Positions 1 through 9,874 of a stretch of 64,000 nt of DNA are shown piece after piece. Origin of the DNA: Gemmatimonadota bacterium (lineage in GTDB: Bacteria > Gemmatimonadota > Gemmatimonadetes > Longimicrobiales > Gaopeijiaceae); the NCBI GenBank assembly GCA_022822325.1, contig JAJEBW010000014.1:1-64000 (forward strand). The letters are read 5' to 3'. Under the pieces are notes generated by a model. That model did not search any database and was not told the origin of the DNA. It saw only the letters and a list, made by a program, of their open reading frames with translations. Both the position numbers and the translations under genes were made by a program. Each line of letters opens with the position of its first letter. Within the stretch, counting starts at the first letter, position 1.

Positions 1-102
1 CAATAAACAACTCCTCCTGCCGTTCGCCGGGCATCCTGCCTATCGCCATCGCCGTCCTCTGCCGTTGGGGTCTCTGCCTGCTCCTAATCTAACCCGTTCA
101 CA

Positions 103-870
103 ATGGCCTCGCAGAACAGACTTTATCCACGGGCTGCTAGCGGTTCCGCGACGCGCGGTCATCAATCCCGGAGCGAGCCGCAAGGATACCTCGCCCGGAC
201 CGGGAACAAGGTGCAACCGGCGGGCTCACCGACCTCCAGGTGCAAGTCCGGTAAGTGGTTGCGATTGTCCGCGCTTCGTCCCGCCCTCCGCTCCCGGTTC
301 GGTTCGCCAGAGGCCGCGACCCCGGATCCGGACCGCGCGAATGCGGCCATCGCACTTGTGCTGCGTCCCCCGGCGGGTGTGGCCGACCCTGTCGTTGCGC
401 GTTGCAGGGTGCTCCTGATTCGGCGGGCCGAGTCCGAAGGGGATCCGTGGTCAGGACAGATGGCGCTCCCGGGGGGCCGCATGGATCCCGGGGATCCGGG
501 CCTCTCCGGTGCGGCAATTCGCGAGACCGGCGAGGAAACCGGCGTGACGTTGGGTCGTCCGCTGGGTTGTCTGGAACCGTTGCGCCCCTACACCGCCCAT
601 ATTCCCCCGATTGCCATTCACCCATTCGTCCATCGAATCGCGTCGTCAACCCTGGCTGTCGTGAACAGCGACGAGGTGGCGTCGATTCACTGGTTTTCGC
701 TGGCCGATCTCCTGGCGCCCGCCAACCGGGGAAGCCACCTGTGGAGCTACCGGGGCGTACGGAGCAGATTCCCCTGCATCCGGCTCGACGGACAGGTGGT
801 CTGGGGTCTGACCTATCGGGCGCTCACGCAGTTTCTGGAGGTCGCACACACTGGCGACGGAAATCCGTAA
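103..870 (+). CDS. Nudix hydrolase, CoA pyrophosphatase type (NudL-like)
   Basis: Predicted cytoplasmic Nudix hydrolase, probably cleaving the pyrophosphate of CoA or its thioesters. The Nudix helix reads GGRMDPGDPGLSGAAIRE followed by TGEETGV. The GGxxDxxD opening and the 18-residue spacing to RE match the NudL/NUDT7 CoA branch rather than the generic GX5E form. The first 50 or so residues from the ATG look non-coding (Arg/Ser/Pro-rich), so the true start is probably further in, for example a TTG at 259; the 3' end is secure. The gene converges with the saccharopine-dehydrogenase-like gene. Substrate is inferred from family only. Confidence 0.8.
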   Translation: MASQNRLYPRAASGSATRGHQSRSEPQGYLARTGNKVQPAGSPTSRCKSGKWLRLSALRPALRSRFGSPEAATPDPDRANAAIALVLRPPAGVADPVVARCRVLLIRRAESEGDPWSGQMALPGGRMDPGDPGLSGAAIRETGEETGVTLGRPLGCLEPLRPYTAHIPPIAIHPFVHRIASSTLAVVNSDEVASIHWFSLADLLAPANRGSHLWSYRGVRSRFPCIRLDGQVVWGLTYRALTQFLEVAHTGDGNP

Positions 871-954
871 ACGGTGTGCCGACTGTCAGTTGCGGTCCAC
901 TCACACGACGACGAATCCGGCGTTTACGGCCGAGATGTTCGCCGCGCGAGAAGA

Positions 955-2121
955 TCATGACCTGTCCCCAGGTCGGATTGCGGCTTCGGTGCACTCCACC
1001 TGGATGCCGCGCTCAGCGAGGGCGCGGATGAACGATCGGTGCGGAACGGCCTGGTCGGGTGTGCGCACCCCCGGCGGGAGTTCGCGACGCGCCTGCATGA
1101 GGGCGGTGATGGCGAGGGAAAACCCGGTGGTTCGCGCCATGGCGGTGATCCCGGTTGCCGGATCCTGCAGGTCGAGAAGCTCGAAGCGGATGCGGGTCGG
1201 CACACCGTCGCGCCGGCCGGTGGCATCGACCCTAAGGACGACCAGGTCGCCGCCGTTGCCGGTGAGCGATGGAGTCGCCTGCTGAATGAAGAACTCGCGG
1301 GGCCGAATTCGGCATCCGTCGTGTTGCACCTCGCGGTTGTCCAGAAGTCCCAGATCGCGAATGGCGCGCATGATCCGCGCGTGGCCCGGATAACGCAGCG
1401 TCTTGTATTCGAGGATGCCGATCCTTCCCTCATGCCGCGCGGGCATCCCCGAGGAACCACCCCCGGTAAAGAAGGCCTCCAGGCGCCCGACGGGAGAGGG
1501 AAAGTGCAGTTCTTCCAGTCCGGTCAGCGCCTCCACCTCCGCGAGCCTCCCGTTCCGCAGCACAGCCGCCGGCGTGACGTAGTAGTCCAGCATCCCCTCG
1601 AGCGAGTAGACGACCTGATAGTTGAGCGGTGGTCGCGGGTCCTGCGGCAGTCCCCCGACCCAGAGCCGCACGGCGTCCGCCTGGTCGAGCAAGTCAATCC
1701 CCGCCTGGGCAAAGATGTTCACCATTCCGGGCGCCAGACCGGTGTCGGGAACGACCGAAATCCCCCGGGCGACGGCTTCCCCGTCGAGTTCGCGCTGCCG
1801 CTCCACGAGCGCTGTGTTTCCGCCAAGGTCGGTGAAGTGGATTCCGGCGGCGACGGCCAGCCTCGTAACGGGGAGGTTGAGGTGATAGGGCAGCGCGCAG
1901 AGAACCCCGGAGACGCCATCCATCGCAGCGGTGACCTCGGTGGGTTTCGTCGCGTCCACCCGTTGCAGACTCAGCCGGTTGCCCAGATCCGGACGAAGAC
2001 AGGGGTGGACGATGTCGGTGTCGAGATCGCCGATGCGAACCCGGGTCACCTCCGGATCGCGCAGGAGGTCGTAGGCGGCGGCCGTACCCTGGGTCCCACC
2101 CCCAAGAACGAGGAACTTCAC
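955..2121 (-). CDS. Saccharopine dehydrogenase / lysine 6-dehydrogenase-like oxidoreductase
   Basis: NAD(P)-dependent oxidoreductase of the saccharopine dehydrogenase family, 388 residues. It opens with a Rossmann motif ([16 protein letters not shown] at about residues 5-20), followed by the family's [13 protein letters not shown] and [12 protein letters not shown] segments in the dinucleotide-binding half. The rest is the alpha/beta substrate domain ([19 protein letters not shown]). The GTG start at 2121 overlaps the stop of the topoisomerase gene by 4 bp (GTGA), so the two are probably translated together. The partnership with a topoisomerase is functionally unexplained. Members act on saccharopine, lysine or carboxynorspermidine; the substrate here cannot be read from sequence. 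Confidence 0.85.
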   Translation of the reverse strand: MKFLVLGGGTQGTAAAYDLLRDPEVTRVRIGDLDTDIVHPCLRPDLGNRLSLQRVDATKPTEVTAAMDGVSGVLCALPYHLNLPVTRLAVAAGIHFTDLGGNTALVERQRELDGEAVARGISVVPDTGLAPGMVNIFAQAGIDLLDQADAVRLWVGGLPQDPRPPLNYQVVYSLEGMLDYYVTPAAVLRNGRLAEVEALTGLEELHFPSPVGRLEAFFTGGGSSGMPARHEGRIGILEYKTLRYPGHARIMRAIRDLGLLDNREVQHDGCRIRPREFFIQQATPSLTGNGGDLVVLRVDATGRRDGVPTRIRFELLDLQDPATGITAMARTTGFSLAITALMQARRELPPGVRTPDQAVPHRSFIRALAERGIQVECTEAAIRPGDRS

Positions 2122-4613
2122 CCTTCGCTGCCTCCGATCAGAAGCTCCAGTTGTGCGGTGGAGCTGGGCGGGGCGTAGCTCCCATGAAGGCGCGTGACGG
2201 CCGCGATGCGATCGCCATCGCTCAGATGAACGAGAGGCTCGGATGGCCCGCGGGGGGAGCCGGGCCTGACACCTGCGACCGGCAGGTCGGTCATGGATCC
2301 ACCGACGGAGAGGAGCATGATCCTGTCGTCTTCGGCAGCATCGAGCGCGGCCACGACCGGAGCGTCGCCCCTGCCGCCACCGATCCATCGTCCCAACCCT
2401 CCGCGCTTCTGCAAAATAAGGTCGGACAATAATATACGCCTTCCTGAACCGCTCTCGTCCACGATCAACACGGAACGGTCTCGCTTCGCTGGCACCAGTG
2501 CCTTCACCCAGTCTCCTTCCCCAAGAGAAATCCCCCGCACGCCCTGCGCCAGCGGACCCACGACCGGCACGCCGTCTTCGCGGAACCGGATCGCGCGTCC
2601 GGCCCGCGTAACGAGCACGACCTCCGCGTCTCCCGATATGAGCGCCGCATCGAGCAACCCATCGCCGGGACGGAGCCGAATCCCGGTCACGCCACGGGCC
2701 CGGGGCACGGAAAACTGATCCAGCCGGGTGCGCTTGATCAACCCCAGGCGGGTGACGAAGAAAAGAAATCGGTCTTCGCGCAGATGATCCACGACGCGGA
2801 TGGCGACGATCGGATCGTTCGCCCTGCCATCCACCATCGTCCGGATGGAACGACCGCGCGCCGCCCGCGTACTCTCGGGGATGCTCTCGACCCTCGCGAA
2901 GTGCACCTGTCCCCCGCGGGTGAAGCAGAGCAGCCAGCCGCTGTTGCGGGCCACGATGACCCGTTCGAGGTAGTCGCCGGGGTAGCGCGTCATCTCGGCG
3001 GGATCGGAGCCGGAGGCCGAGCGGCGCCGGTGAAGGTGGATCGGCGTGCGTTTGGCGAACCCCTGGTGCGTGAGCGTCACCACGACGTCCTCGTCGGCGG
3101 CACCCGATTCGATGTAGGCGAAGTCGCCCCTGGAGCTGGAGGAGAGGATCTCGGTGCGGCGCTCGTCGCCGAACTCGTCGACCACCTCGCCGAGTTCGCG
3201 CATCATCGTGGCGAGCTGTCTCTCCTCGTCGCCGAGCAAATCCCGAAGGTCCGCGATCGTCTCGCGGAGCCCGGCGGCCTCCCTGCGCAACTCCTCGCCC
3301 TCCAGCGCCGTCAACCGCGCCAGCCGCATCGCGAGAATCGCGTCGGCCTGCAGTTCGCTCAGTCCGAAGCGGTCCTGGAGGCGGCGCCGGGCCTGGTCGC
3401 GGTCGGCGGAAGCCCGGATTTCGGCGATCACCGCATCGATCCGCGCCAGGGCGGCCAGGAGCCCGAGAACGATGTGCAACCTGTGCTCGGCGCGTTCGAG
3501 CTCGAAGCGGGAACGCCTGCGGATCACCTGGAGACGGTGGTCCCGGTAGCGGCAGAGGAGCTCCTTCAGGTTGAACTCGACCGGTTGGCGGCCACCATCC
3601 AACGCGAGGAGAATGGCGCCGAAGGTGGACTGGAGCGCGGTGCGGCGGAAGAGCAGCGCCATCGTCCGCTGGGCATCGGCCGCGCGCTTGAGCTCGAGCA
3701 CCAGTCGGATCCCGTCGCGGTCGGATTCGTCGCGCAGGTCGGCGATCTCGGGCAACGCGCCCCGCCGCGACAGCGCCGCGATCTGGTGAATGATCCGGGA
3801 CTTGGAGACGGTGTAGGGAAACTCGGTGACGACAAGCCGGGTCCGGCCCCCACGCAGCGATTCCGCCGCCACCCGCGCGCGCACCGTCATGCGGCCGCGC
3901 CCCTTCTCGTACATCTGGCGGATTCCGCTGCCGCCGACGATGAAGGCGCCAGTGGGGAAGTCGGGGCCGGGCAACGCCTCCATCAGATCGGCGACGGTGC
4001 ACTGCGGCTTTCGCACCAGAATGCGCAACGCGGCGGCCACCTCGCGGAGATTGTGGGGCGGCACATTGGTGCTCATCCCCACCGCGATCCCGGAGCTCCC
4101 ATTCACCAGCAGCCCGGGAAGGCGCGCCGGCATGACGGTTGGTTCCTCCAGGCGGTCGTCGAAGTTGCTCTCCCAGGCGACGGTCCTGCGTTCGATGTCG
4201 TCGAGGAGCTGCATGGCGATGGGCGCGAGCCGGGCCTCGGTGTACCGGTAGGCCGCCGCCGGATCGCCGTCGATGGAGCCGAAGTTCCCCTGTCCGTCGA
4301 CCAGCGGGTAGCGGAGCGAGAAGTCCTGCACCATCCGAACGAGCGCATCGTAGACGGCCGAATCGCCGTGGGGATGGTACTTGCCCAGAACCTCGCCCAC
4401 CACGGTGGCGCACTTCTTGTGGCTTCGCTCCGGACGCAGCGCGAGACCGTACATCGCGTAGAGGATGCGTCGGTGGACCGGCTTCAGTCCGTCGCGCACG
4501 TCGGGGAGCGCGCGCTGAACGATCACGCTCATCGAGTAGTCGAGGAAGGAGTCCCGCATCTCGTCGACGATCGCGTGCGCGACGACCCGGTCCCGCGTTG
4601 CGCTTACCGCCAC
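2118..4613 (-). CDS. Type IIA DNA topoisomerase subunit A (ParC/GyrA family)
   Basis: Breakage-reunion subunit of DNA gyrase or topoisomerase IV, 831 residues from a GTG at 4613. The upstream MOSC stop (4615-4617) lies one base away. The catalytic tyrosine is Tyr124 in [11 protein letters not shown], equivalent to E. coli GyrA Tyr122. The quinolone-determining region reads [15 protein letters not shown], with Ser and Asp at the usual sensitive positions. The C-terminus is a beta-pinwheel of short repeats. The first blade has no canonical GyrA box (QRRGGKG), which favours a ParC-like enzyme, yet QKRGGLG occurs late at about residues 733-739. No subunit B partner is nearby, so gyrA versus parC is left open. 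Confidence 0.93.
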   Translation of the reverse strand: MAVSATRDRVVAHAIVDEMRDSFLDYSMSVIVQRALPDVRDGLKPVHRRILYAMYGLALRPERSHKKCATVVGEVLGKYHPHGDSAVYDALVRMVQDFSLRYPLVDGQGNFGSIDGDPAAAYRYTEARLAPIAMQLLDDIERRTVAWESNFDDRLEEPTVMPARLPGLLVNGSSGIAVGMSTNVPPHNLREVAAALRILVRKPQCTVADLMEALPGPDFPTGAFIVGGSGIRQMYEKGRGRMTVRARVAAESLRGGRTRLVVTEFPYTVSKSRIIHQIAALSRRGALPEIADLRDESDRDGIRLVLELKRAADAQRTMALLFRRTALQSTFGAILLALDGGRQPVEFNLKELLCRYRDHRLQVIRRRSRFELERAEHRLHIVLGLLAALARIDAVIAEIRASADRDQARRRLQDRFGLSELQADAILAMRLARLTALEGEELRREAAGLRETIADLRDLLGDEERQLATMMRELGEVVDEFGDERRTEILSSSSRGDFAYIESGAADEDVVVTLTHQGFAKRTPIHLHRRRSASGSDPAEMTRYPGDYLERVIVARNSGWLLCFTRGGQVHFARVESIPESTRAARGRSIRTMVDGRANDPIVAIRVVDHLREDRFLFFVTRLGLIKRTRLDQFSVPRARGVTGIRLRPGDGLLDAALISGDAEVVLVTRAGRAIRFREDGVPVVGPLAQGVRGISLGEGDWVKALVPAKRDRSVLIVDESGSGRRILLSDLILQKRGGLGRWIGGGRGDAPVVAALDAAEDDRIMLLSVGGSMTDLPVAGVRPGSPRGPSEPLVHLSDGDRIAAVTRLHGSYAPPSSTAQLELLIGGSEG

Positions 4614-4614
4614 C

Positions 4615-5466
4615 TCAGAGGGCTCCGCGCACGATTCCCCGGTCCAGAATTCGCACCGGGTCCCCCACCCGGATCCGCCCCGCGCCCTCATGCACGGCGT
4701 TCAACCCGAAGTACACAAGATTCTCGATCCGCCGGTAGCGCGACAGCGTCCGCAGGGGCTCGCCGTCGGGATCGCGGTCGCCGGTCTCCTGGTCCAGGGT
4801 GGTCACCTTGCAGCGCGCGCACAGCTTCACTCCGCTGAAACGCCGCTCGCCGATCGCAAAGCGCCTCCAGAAATCCTCCGCGTGGGGACGGGCTCCATCA
4901 ATGACGACATTGGGCCGGAATCGCTCCACCGGCAACGTGCGGCCCGCCCGTCTGGAGAGCTCGTCGACGGAGCCGCGCGTCACGACCAGCGCGGGGTAGC
5001 CATCGGCAAAGGAGACGCGGTGGCCCGGTGCGTACGCGGGATCGGTCGGCCGGAGGTCGCCGGGGCCCATGTGAACCAGATGGTGCGGGGTCCCCAGGAC
5101 CGATTCCAGCCAGCGGTCCGCCTCCGGGCCGACGCGGGCAACCTCCAGGGAGGAGCTCCAGACCCGCACTCGCATCCGCTGTCCGGAGGGCGCAACCGGC
5201 AGGGTGACGGCGGGCGCGTTCGGGGCCCGCAGCGTCAGGCTCGCAGCGTCCAGTTCGGCTCTGATCGTAGCCAGCGCGGGGGCGGCTCGTTGCGAAAGGA
5301 AGTCTCCGTCCGGCTGCACGATCATCCAGCGGCGATCGCCCCGCGGCCCGATCTCGTCGAAATCGAGAACCTCCACATCGCAGCCGCGCGCCCCCTTGAC
5401 CGGGTGAATCCGCAACCGCGAGACCCGGAGCCGCGAGGGACCGGAATCGCCTTCCGACCGCGTCAT
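4615..5466 (-). CDS. MOSC domain-containing protein
   Basis: 283-residue protein with the N-terminal MOSC beta-barrel domain ([20 protein letters not shown], residues about 17-36) followed by a MOSC domain. The conserved [16 protein letters not shown] segment carries the cysteine that in mARC/YcbX relatives binds the molybdenum cofactor. By family it is a molybdenum hydroxylamine or N-oxide reductase-type protein. Its ATG at 5466 overlaps the stop of the DUF6941 gene (ATGA). The family call is firm; substrate is unknown. Confidence 0.88.
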   Translation of the reverse strand: MTRSEGDSGPSRLRVSRLRIHPVKGARGCDVEVLDFDEIGPRGDRRWMIVQPDGDFLSQRAAPALATIRAELDAASLTLRAPNAPAVTLPVAPSGQRMRVRVWSSSLEVARVGPEADRWLESVLGTPHHLVHMGPGDLRPTDPAYAPGHRVSFADGYPALVVTRGSVDELSRRAGRTLPVERFRPNVVIDGARPHAEDFWRRFAIGERRFSGVKLCARCKVTTLDQETGDRDPDGEPLRTLSRYRRIENLVYFGLNAVHEGAGRIRVGDPVRILDRGIVRGAL

Positions 5467-5867
5467 GACATCGGTCGCCTGCGGACGATGGTGAGGGGAA
5501 GGGTGGCGCGGTGGTGATCGTCGACCGTGACATCGAAGATGTGCATTCCCGTCTCCTTGAAGACGAGCCCGTCAAGATTGATGACGTGGGGCACCCGTAT
5601 GCCGGTCTGGATGTTCCCGCTGCCGCGCACGTCCATCTCTCCCGAGAGCGAGACAATTTCGTCGCCACCGGGGCTGGTCAGCTTGATTCCGACCCGGTGC
5701 GAGCCGATGTCTCCCGTGCCGCCCAGGAAGCGCAGAACGAGCGCGAGACGGCCATGGCGAGCGGGAAAGCGCTGTACGCTGATCTGATCGAAAATGCCGA
5801 GCAGGTTCAGCTTGCCGGAGCCGTCGATCGTGGCGGCGTCCGCGGTCAGGGCAAGATCAATGTCCAT
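5463..5867 (-). CDS. DUF6941 family protein
   Basis: 134-residue soluble protein resembling the DUF6941 family: a start like MDIDLALTADAATIDGSGKL, then predicted beta strands rich in short hydrophobic runs. No catalytic motif and no signal peptide are visible. A clear GGAGG lies 8 bases upstream of the ATG at 5867. The start lies inside the end of the CPBP protease gene (11-bp overlap), and the stop overlaps the MOSC start, so protease, DUF6941, MOSC and topoisomerase form one tightly packed minus-strand run. Function unknown. Confidence 0.8.
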   Translation of the reverse strand: MDIDLALTADAATIDGSGKLNLLGIFDQISVQRFPARHGRLALVLRFLGGTGDIGSHRVGIKLTSPGGDEIVSLSGEMDVRGSGNIQTGIRVPHVINLDGLVFKETGMHIFDVTVDDHHRATLPLTIVRRRPMS

Positions 5868-6618
5868 CGTGTCCTCCGAGCAGTGAGTCGCGCAGTGCGA
5901 AGGCGAAGAGGAGGTTGAGAATGATGTGCGCCAGGATTGCAGGCCAGAGGCTCCCGGTCCACAGGACGCCCCCGGCAAGGAGAAGCCCCAGGACCGCGGT
6001 GCGCACCATGCCGTGCCCGCCCTGGTACCTGTGAAGGATACCGAAAGCGACCGTTGCGGGAAGAGCCGCGGCCGCCGCCGAGCCGAGCCAGCGGGCCAGA
6101 AAAAGGGGAAGGAAGCCGCGAAAAACGATCTCCTCGGCCGTGCTCGCCACGATCGCCAGGAGAATGAAGAGATGGCGCTCGGATGGGGTGGTCGGCATGA
6201 TCGCGTGGACCGCCGCCGTCTCGCGCCAGCCGAACCGAGCCGAGAGCGCCCGGAAGAGAAAGGCGGTGGCGGTTCCCGCAGCGACGAGGAGGCCGGTGGC
6301 GACGAAGAGGGGGCCGGGAGGGGGAGGGTGGAGGAGGGCGGGGGAAGGGGAGGCCGTGTGTGCGGCAAGGGTGGCCGTGAGGAGGAGGGTGAAGCCGCCC
6401 CCCAGCCCCATGAGGGCAATCGTGCCGAGGTAGAGTGCCCGTCGCCCGTCGCGAATCCGTTCCGGCGGCGAGGGGTCCTCGAGCGCCGCCAGCCACGGAA
6501 GCAGAATCAGCCAGAGCGCCGCCACCGCCGAGGCGAGGAGTTCGGCGTCCCCGGCCACAAAGCCGGCAGTGGCCATTGCGGCGCCCCCCACCGCCAACCA
6601 CCACCTCCGCGCGGTCAT
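5857..6618 (-). CDS. CPBP family intramembrane glutamic endopeptidase
   Basis: 253-residue multi-pass membrane protein of the CAAX-processing/bacteriocin-processing (CPBP, Abi) family. The three catalytic motifs are present in order: AEEIVFRGFL (EExxxR, about residues 158-167), FGILHRYQGG (FxxxH) and HIILNLLF (HxxxN). At least six hydrophobic segments surround them. The ATG at 6618 was chosen because the first transmembrane helix follows directly and upstream residues are compositionally non-coding. Substrate is unknown. Confidence 0.87.
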   Translation of the reverse strand: MTARRWWLAVGGAAMATAGFVAGDAELLASAVAALWLILLPWLAALEDPSPPERIRDGRRALYLGTIALMGLGGGFTLLLTATLAAHTASPSPALLHPPPPGPLFVATGLLVAAGTATAFLFRALSARFGWRETAAVHAIMPTTPSERHLFILLAIVASTAEEIVFRGFLPLFLARWLGSAAAAALPATVAFGILHRYQGGHGMVRTAVLGLLLAGGVLWTGSLWPAILAHIILNLLFAFALRDSLLGGHDGH

Positions 6619-6677
6619 GGGAGGGTGGCCCGGAGGAACGCGGCTTTCCGTGCGGGTCGGCCCGCCTGCGAATTGAT

Positions 6678-8252
6678 TCACGCGCCCTCGAGCCGTCGCC
6701 CCGTCGCGACGATCCGCTCCAGGATTTCGACCACATCTTCCTCCGTGGTGCGGTAGTTGAGGATGCAGAAGCGTAGCGAAAAGCAGCCGCCGACGCGCGT
6801 CGAGGAGATCATCGCCCTGCCCGAAGACACGATTTCCTCCTGGATGCGGCGGTTGAGGTCGTCGAGATCGCGCCCTTCCCGGTCGCCTGCTGCCTGGTCG
6901 CGTCTCATCGGGTCGGGTCCGGCCGGATCGGGTCTTTCCCGGCCACGGCCCCGGTAGCGGAAACAGACGATCCCGAGGCTCTGCGGCGCGAGGATCTCCA
7001 GGTCGGTGCTGGAGCGAATCCACCCTTCGGCCCGGCGCGCCAGCGCAATCGTGCGGGCGATGGCGGACCGGTGCGCGGCGAGTCCGTACCGTTGCACCGA
7101 AAGCCAGATGTACAGCGCGCGAAAGGAACGGGTAAGCTGGAGGCCGCGGTCGCAGAAGTTGATCTCATCCGGGCCGCGATCGGCGTCCTGGAGGTAGTCC
7201 GGCAGGATTCGGAAGGTCTCGGAGAGGCGATTGGCGTCGCGGACCAACAGGCAGCCGGTCTCGTAGGGTTGGTAGAGCCACTTGTGCGGGTCCAGCGTCA
7301 CGCTGTCGGCAAGCTCGATGCCATCCAGCAGGGGACGGCTCGCCCGATCAAGCACCGCGAATCCTCCGTAGGCGCCGTCGATGTGGTGCCACATCCCCTC
7401 CGATTCGGCAATCCGGGCGCACTCCCGCAGAGGGTCGATCGCGCCGGTGTTGGTCGTGCCCGCATTCGCCACCAGGCAGAAGGGTTGGAAGCCCGCGTCG
7501 CGGTCGCGGCGGATGGCGCGGACCACTTCGGCGGTCGAGATGCTACCGTCCCCGCCGGTGGACAGCAACCGCACCCGGTCCGCTCCGATTCCCGCAATCC
7601 GGGCGCCCCGAACGACCGAGCTGTGCACCTGGTCGGAGGCGTAGATGGCGCCCCGCTCCGGATTCCCCGCAGCTTCGCGGGCGGCGACGATCGCCATGAG
7701 ATTCGCGGCCGATCCCCCGCTTGTGAGAAGGCCGCCGCCGCTCGCGGGAAATCCCAGCCATTGCCGGAACCAGTCGAGAACGACGAGTTCGATCCAGGAG
7801 GGTCCGGCCGCCTCCAGCCAGGTTCCCTGAAAGACGTTGTGCCCGCTGACCAGAAAGCTCCCGAGCACCGAAGCCCAGGTGGGACTGGAGGGGATGAAGG
7901 CGAGGAAGCGCGGGTGATCGACCCGGGCGGAGAGGGGCAGCACGCCGTCGGTCAGGATCCCGAGGAGTTCGTCGAGGTCGCGGCCGCATTCGGTGGGCGG
8001 ATCGTCCGGCAACGCCTGGACCACCTCGCGGCCCCCGCCCTGCCAGACGGGTTGTTCCCCCAGACTTGCCCACCGGTCCACGATTGCGTCCACCACAGCG
8101 TATCCCGACCGGCGCATCTCCGCCGCGTCCTCCGGAAATTCCCCCATGGCGGGCTCTCCCTGGACGGCGTCCGGACAGTCCACCGCCAACGAGTCGGGCG
8201 CCCCCGGCGACGCTGGCCTGGCCGCTCCCGGGTCACTCGAGGCTGCGCGCAT
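6678..8252 (-). CDS. Pyridoxal-dependent decarboxylase (aromatic-L-amino-acid decarboxylase family)
   Basis: Group II PLP-dependent decarboxylase, 524 residues from ATG 8252. The PLP lysine is in the diagnostic TLDPHKWLYQPYETGCLLV (about Lys324). The HIDGAYGGFAVLD segment supplies the cofactor-binding Asp, and SGGSAANLMAIVAAREAAG is the phosphate-binding region. Family members remove CO2 from Trp, Phe, Tyr, DOPA or Glu to give amines. An internal ATG at 8147 (MGEFPEDAAEMRRSG) also has a good Shine-Dalgarno and may be the true start, because the preceding 35 residues are Ala/Pro-rich. The window also encodes amine dehydrogenase genes about 27 kb away. Substrate specificity cannot be read reliably. 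Confidence 0.9.
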   Translation of the reverse strand: MRAASSDPGAARPASPGAPDSLAVDCPDAVQGEPAMGEFPEDAAEMRRSGYAVVDAIVDRWASLGEQPVWQGGGREVVQALPDDPPTECGRDLDELLGILTDGVLPLSARVDHPRFLAFIPSSPTWASVLGSFLVSGHNVFQGTWLEAAGPSWIELVVLDWFRQWLGFPASGGGLLTSGGSAANLMAIVAAREAAGNPERGAIYASDQVHSSVVRGARIAGIGADRVRLLSTGGDGSISTAEVVRAIRRDRDAGFQPFCLVANAGTTNTGAIDPLRECARIAESEGMWHHIDGAYGGFAVLDRASRPLLDGIELADSVTLDPHKWLYQPYETGCLLVRDANRLSETFRILPDYLQDADRGPDEINFCDRGLQLTRSFRALYIWLSVQRYGLAAHRSAIARTIALARRAEGWIRSSTDLEILAPQSLGIVCFRYRGRGRERPDPAGPDPMRRDQAAGDREGRDLDDLNRRIQEEIVSSGRAMISSTRVGGCFSLRFCILNYRTTEEDVVEILERIVATGRRLEGA

Positions 8253-8431
8253 CTTGTCTCTCCTGCCCTGCCGGTTGAAATTCGGTCGGGAATCGAACCC
8301 TCGGCCCAGTCGGGAACCGAAACCCCGGCCGCCCACCGGGATCCGCCACCGTACCCGCATCCCGCGCGGACGAGCCGCTTCCGCGCATCGGCCGCAACCC
8401 TCGTTCCGCACTGCCACGGAGCCCCATCCCG

Positions 8432-8743
8432 ATGACCGATCTCAGAGACATGAAGGCCACCTTCAGCGTCATTGACAGCCACGACCATCCGCACGGGGGT
8501 CGCATCCTGCGTCTTCGCCTCCGCCGCGGCGAAGCCCCCACCGTCCGGGAGTTGAAGAGTCGGCCCCTGGTGGCCACCGCCCGGGATGGCCGCGAAGCCC
8601 GCATCAGGGTGGATGGATTCGCGGCGTTCGGCGGCCGGGTCACCGACGACCGTCTGGCCAGCACGGGCCGCGTGGATGTCCATGTCCTGGACGAGGCTGC
8701 CGGGGAGGTCGACGAGAGCTGGCTCGTGGGAGGGCCCGCCTGA
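8432..8743 (+). CDS. Small hypothetical protein
   Basis: 103-residue ORF starting at ATG 8432, divergent from the decarboxylase. The sequence is Arg/Val-rich with alternating hydrophobic residues (RILRLRLRRGEAPTV, RIRVDGFAAFGGRVTDD), suggesting a small beta-rich fold. There is no signal peptide or known motif. Third-position GC looks like real coding sequence, and the opposite strand offers no better gene. Not recognised. Confidence 0.6.
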   Translation: MTDLRDMKATFSVIDSHDHPHGGRILRLRLRRGEAPTVRELKSRPLVATARDGREARIRVDGFAAFGGRVTDDRLASTGRVDVHVLDEAAGEVDESWLVGGPA

Positions 8744-8818
8744 CCCCGCCAGCGACCGCCGGGCAGGATTCCGACCGAAACGCTCCGGCCAGCCAGGCGC
8801 GTCCGGAAGCCGGTGCCC

Positions 8819-9577
8819 TCAGCGGTTCCCCGAGACGCGGCCGGGAGGGTCGCGCTCGAAGGTGCGGCGGAACCACTCCGCATAGTCGGTTCCCGCATCC
8901 GGATTCTCGGTCATCCAGGCGCGGCGGGCCTCCACGAAGGCGTTGGGCCGCGAGGTGAGAATGAAGGCGTCGAGGTAGCCGTTCTCGTGCGCGTAGGTGA
9001 TCTCGTCGAGAACGCCATAGGGCTGGGCATCGAAGATCGATCGTTGGTATAGCCATGCCTCCGCCACGCGCGCAAGGATCGCCCGTTCAAGTTGGAAGTC
9101 GTCCAGCCCTACCGCCTCAGGAAGCCAGCGATCCAGACGATCCTGCCCGGCCATGAGGTGCAGGTGCGCGTAGATGAGGTAGGCGCCGCGGCGCAGGTTG
9201 CCGCCCCCGATCGATCCCTGGTACGACACGATGGCGGTGTCGGCGCGCGCGTTCACGCGGAGATCTTCCCAGGGATAGACCGGCCCTTCCTGCGCTTCGG
9301 TGATGATCATGAAGGACGGGTCGAGCTGAATGCTGTCGTACTGTTCCCGCACCCAGCCGTCCACCTCCTCCATCTGTTCCTGGGTGGGCGCAAGGCGGGC
9401 GCCGGAATGGATGACCAGACGGCGGGGTTCGGGGAGCGACACCTCGGAGGAGATGCAGGCGAAGAGCGAAGAGACCGCCACGCTCGCGAGGAGTCCGGGC
9501 ACCAGATGGCGTGGGGGGCGGGAGCGGGACCGGAGAAGGGGACTTCGACCGAATGACTGGCCTTCAAGGGGGGTCAT
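8819..9577 (-). CDS. Hypothetical exported lipoprotein
   Basis: 252-residue protein with an Arg-rich start and a hydrophobic stretch ending in a lipobox-like SSLFAC at about residue 41, so probably a lipoprotein or otherwise exported. The body has no recognised catalytic motif; it contains GGGNLRRGAYLIYAHLHLM and an acidic, aromatic-rich C-terminal third. The first residues before the hydrophobic core may be over-extended; an internal GTG is possible. It lies downstream of the paa-like cluster on the same strand, separated by about 45 bp. Function unknown. Confidence 0.7.
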   Translation of the reverse strand: MTPLEGQSFGRSPLLRSRSRPPRHLVPGLLASVAVSSLFACISSEVSLPEPRRLVIHSGARLAPTQEQMEEVDGWVREQYDSIQLDPSFMIITEAQEGPVYPWEDLRVNARADTAIVSYQGSIGGGNLRRGAYLIYAHLHLMAGQDRLDRWLPEAVGLDDFQLERAILARVAEAWLYQRSIFDAQPYGVLDEITYAHENGYLDAFILTSRPNAFVEARRAWMTENPDAGTDYAEWFRRTFERDPPGRVSGNR

Positions 9578-9624
9578 CTTGCGGGACTCCTTATCTGCGG
9601 CGTCGCGGGCCGGGGCGGAAAATC

Positions 9625-9870
9625 TTACTCAACCGGGGCGGGCGGGTCCACCGCGGGCTTGTCCGCCGCCGGGGCTGGACGACTTGCGCCCCAGCGCACG
9701 AACTCGAAGGGACTCGAACAGTCGGAGCACCAGCAGGTGGCAAGGGAGGCGTGGCTTCCGAAGATCGAGATGATTCGGGTGCGCGTGCCGTCGCAGAAGG
9801 GACAGGGGGGCGGGGGATTGGGTGAAGGGTTGGCCGGCGATGAATCGCGTGACGAGGGATGGTCCGGCAC
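9625..9870 (-). CDS. paaD: Stand-alone C-terminal zinc-ribbon domain of PaaD/PaaJ
   Basis: 81-residue protein beginning at GTG 9870, four bases after the paaC stop, with GGAG about 9 bases upstream. The core is CPFCDGTRTRIISIFGSHAS followed by CWCSDCSSPFEFVRWG. This matches the C-terminal zinc ribbon of PaaD (CPxC...FGSTxCxxxxxCxxCxxPF), the iron-sulfur maturation subunit of phenylacetyl-CoA epoxidase. In ordinary PaaD this ribbon is fused to a DUF59 domain; here that domain is a separate gene at 11061-11477, with paaB and paaC in between. The N-terminal 30 residues are Pro/Ser-rich linker. Confident on fold, moderately on the split-gene reading. Confidence 0.75.
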   Translation of the reverse strand: MPDHPSSRDSSPANPSPNPPPPCPFCDGTRTRIISIFGSHASLATCWCSDCSSPFEFVRWGASRPAPAADKPAVDPPAPVE

Positions 9871-9874
9871 CGTT

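Noticed and set aside
2784-4838. Long plus-strand open frame antisense to the topoisomerase gene
   Set aside because: It mirrors the strongly conserved minus-strand gene; long antisense frames are expected at this GC content and it has no domain.
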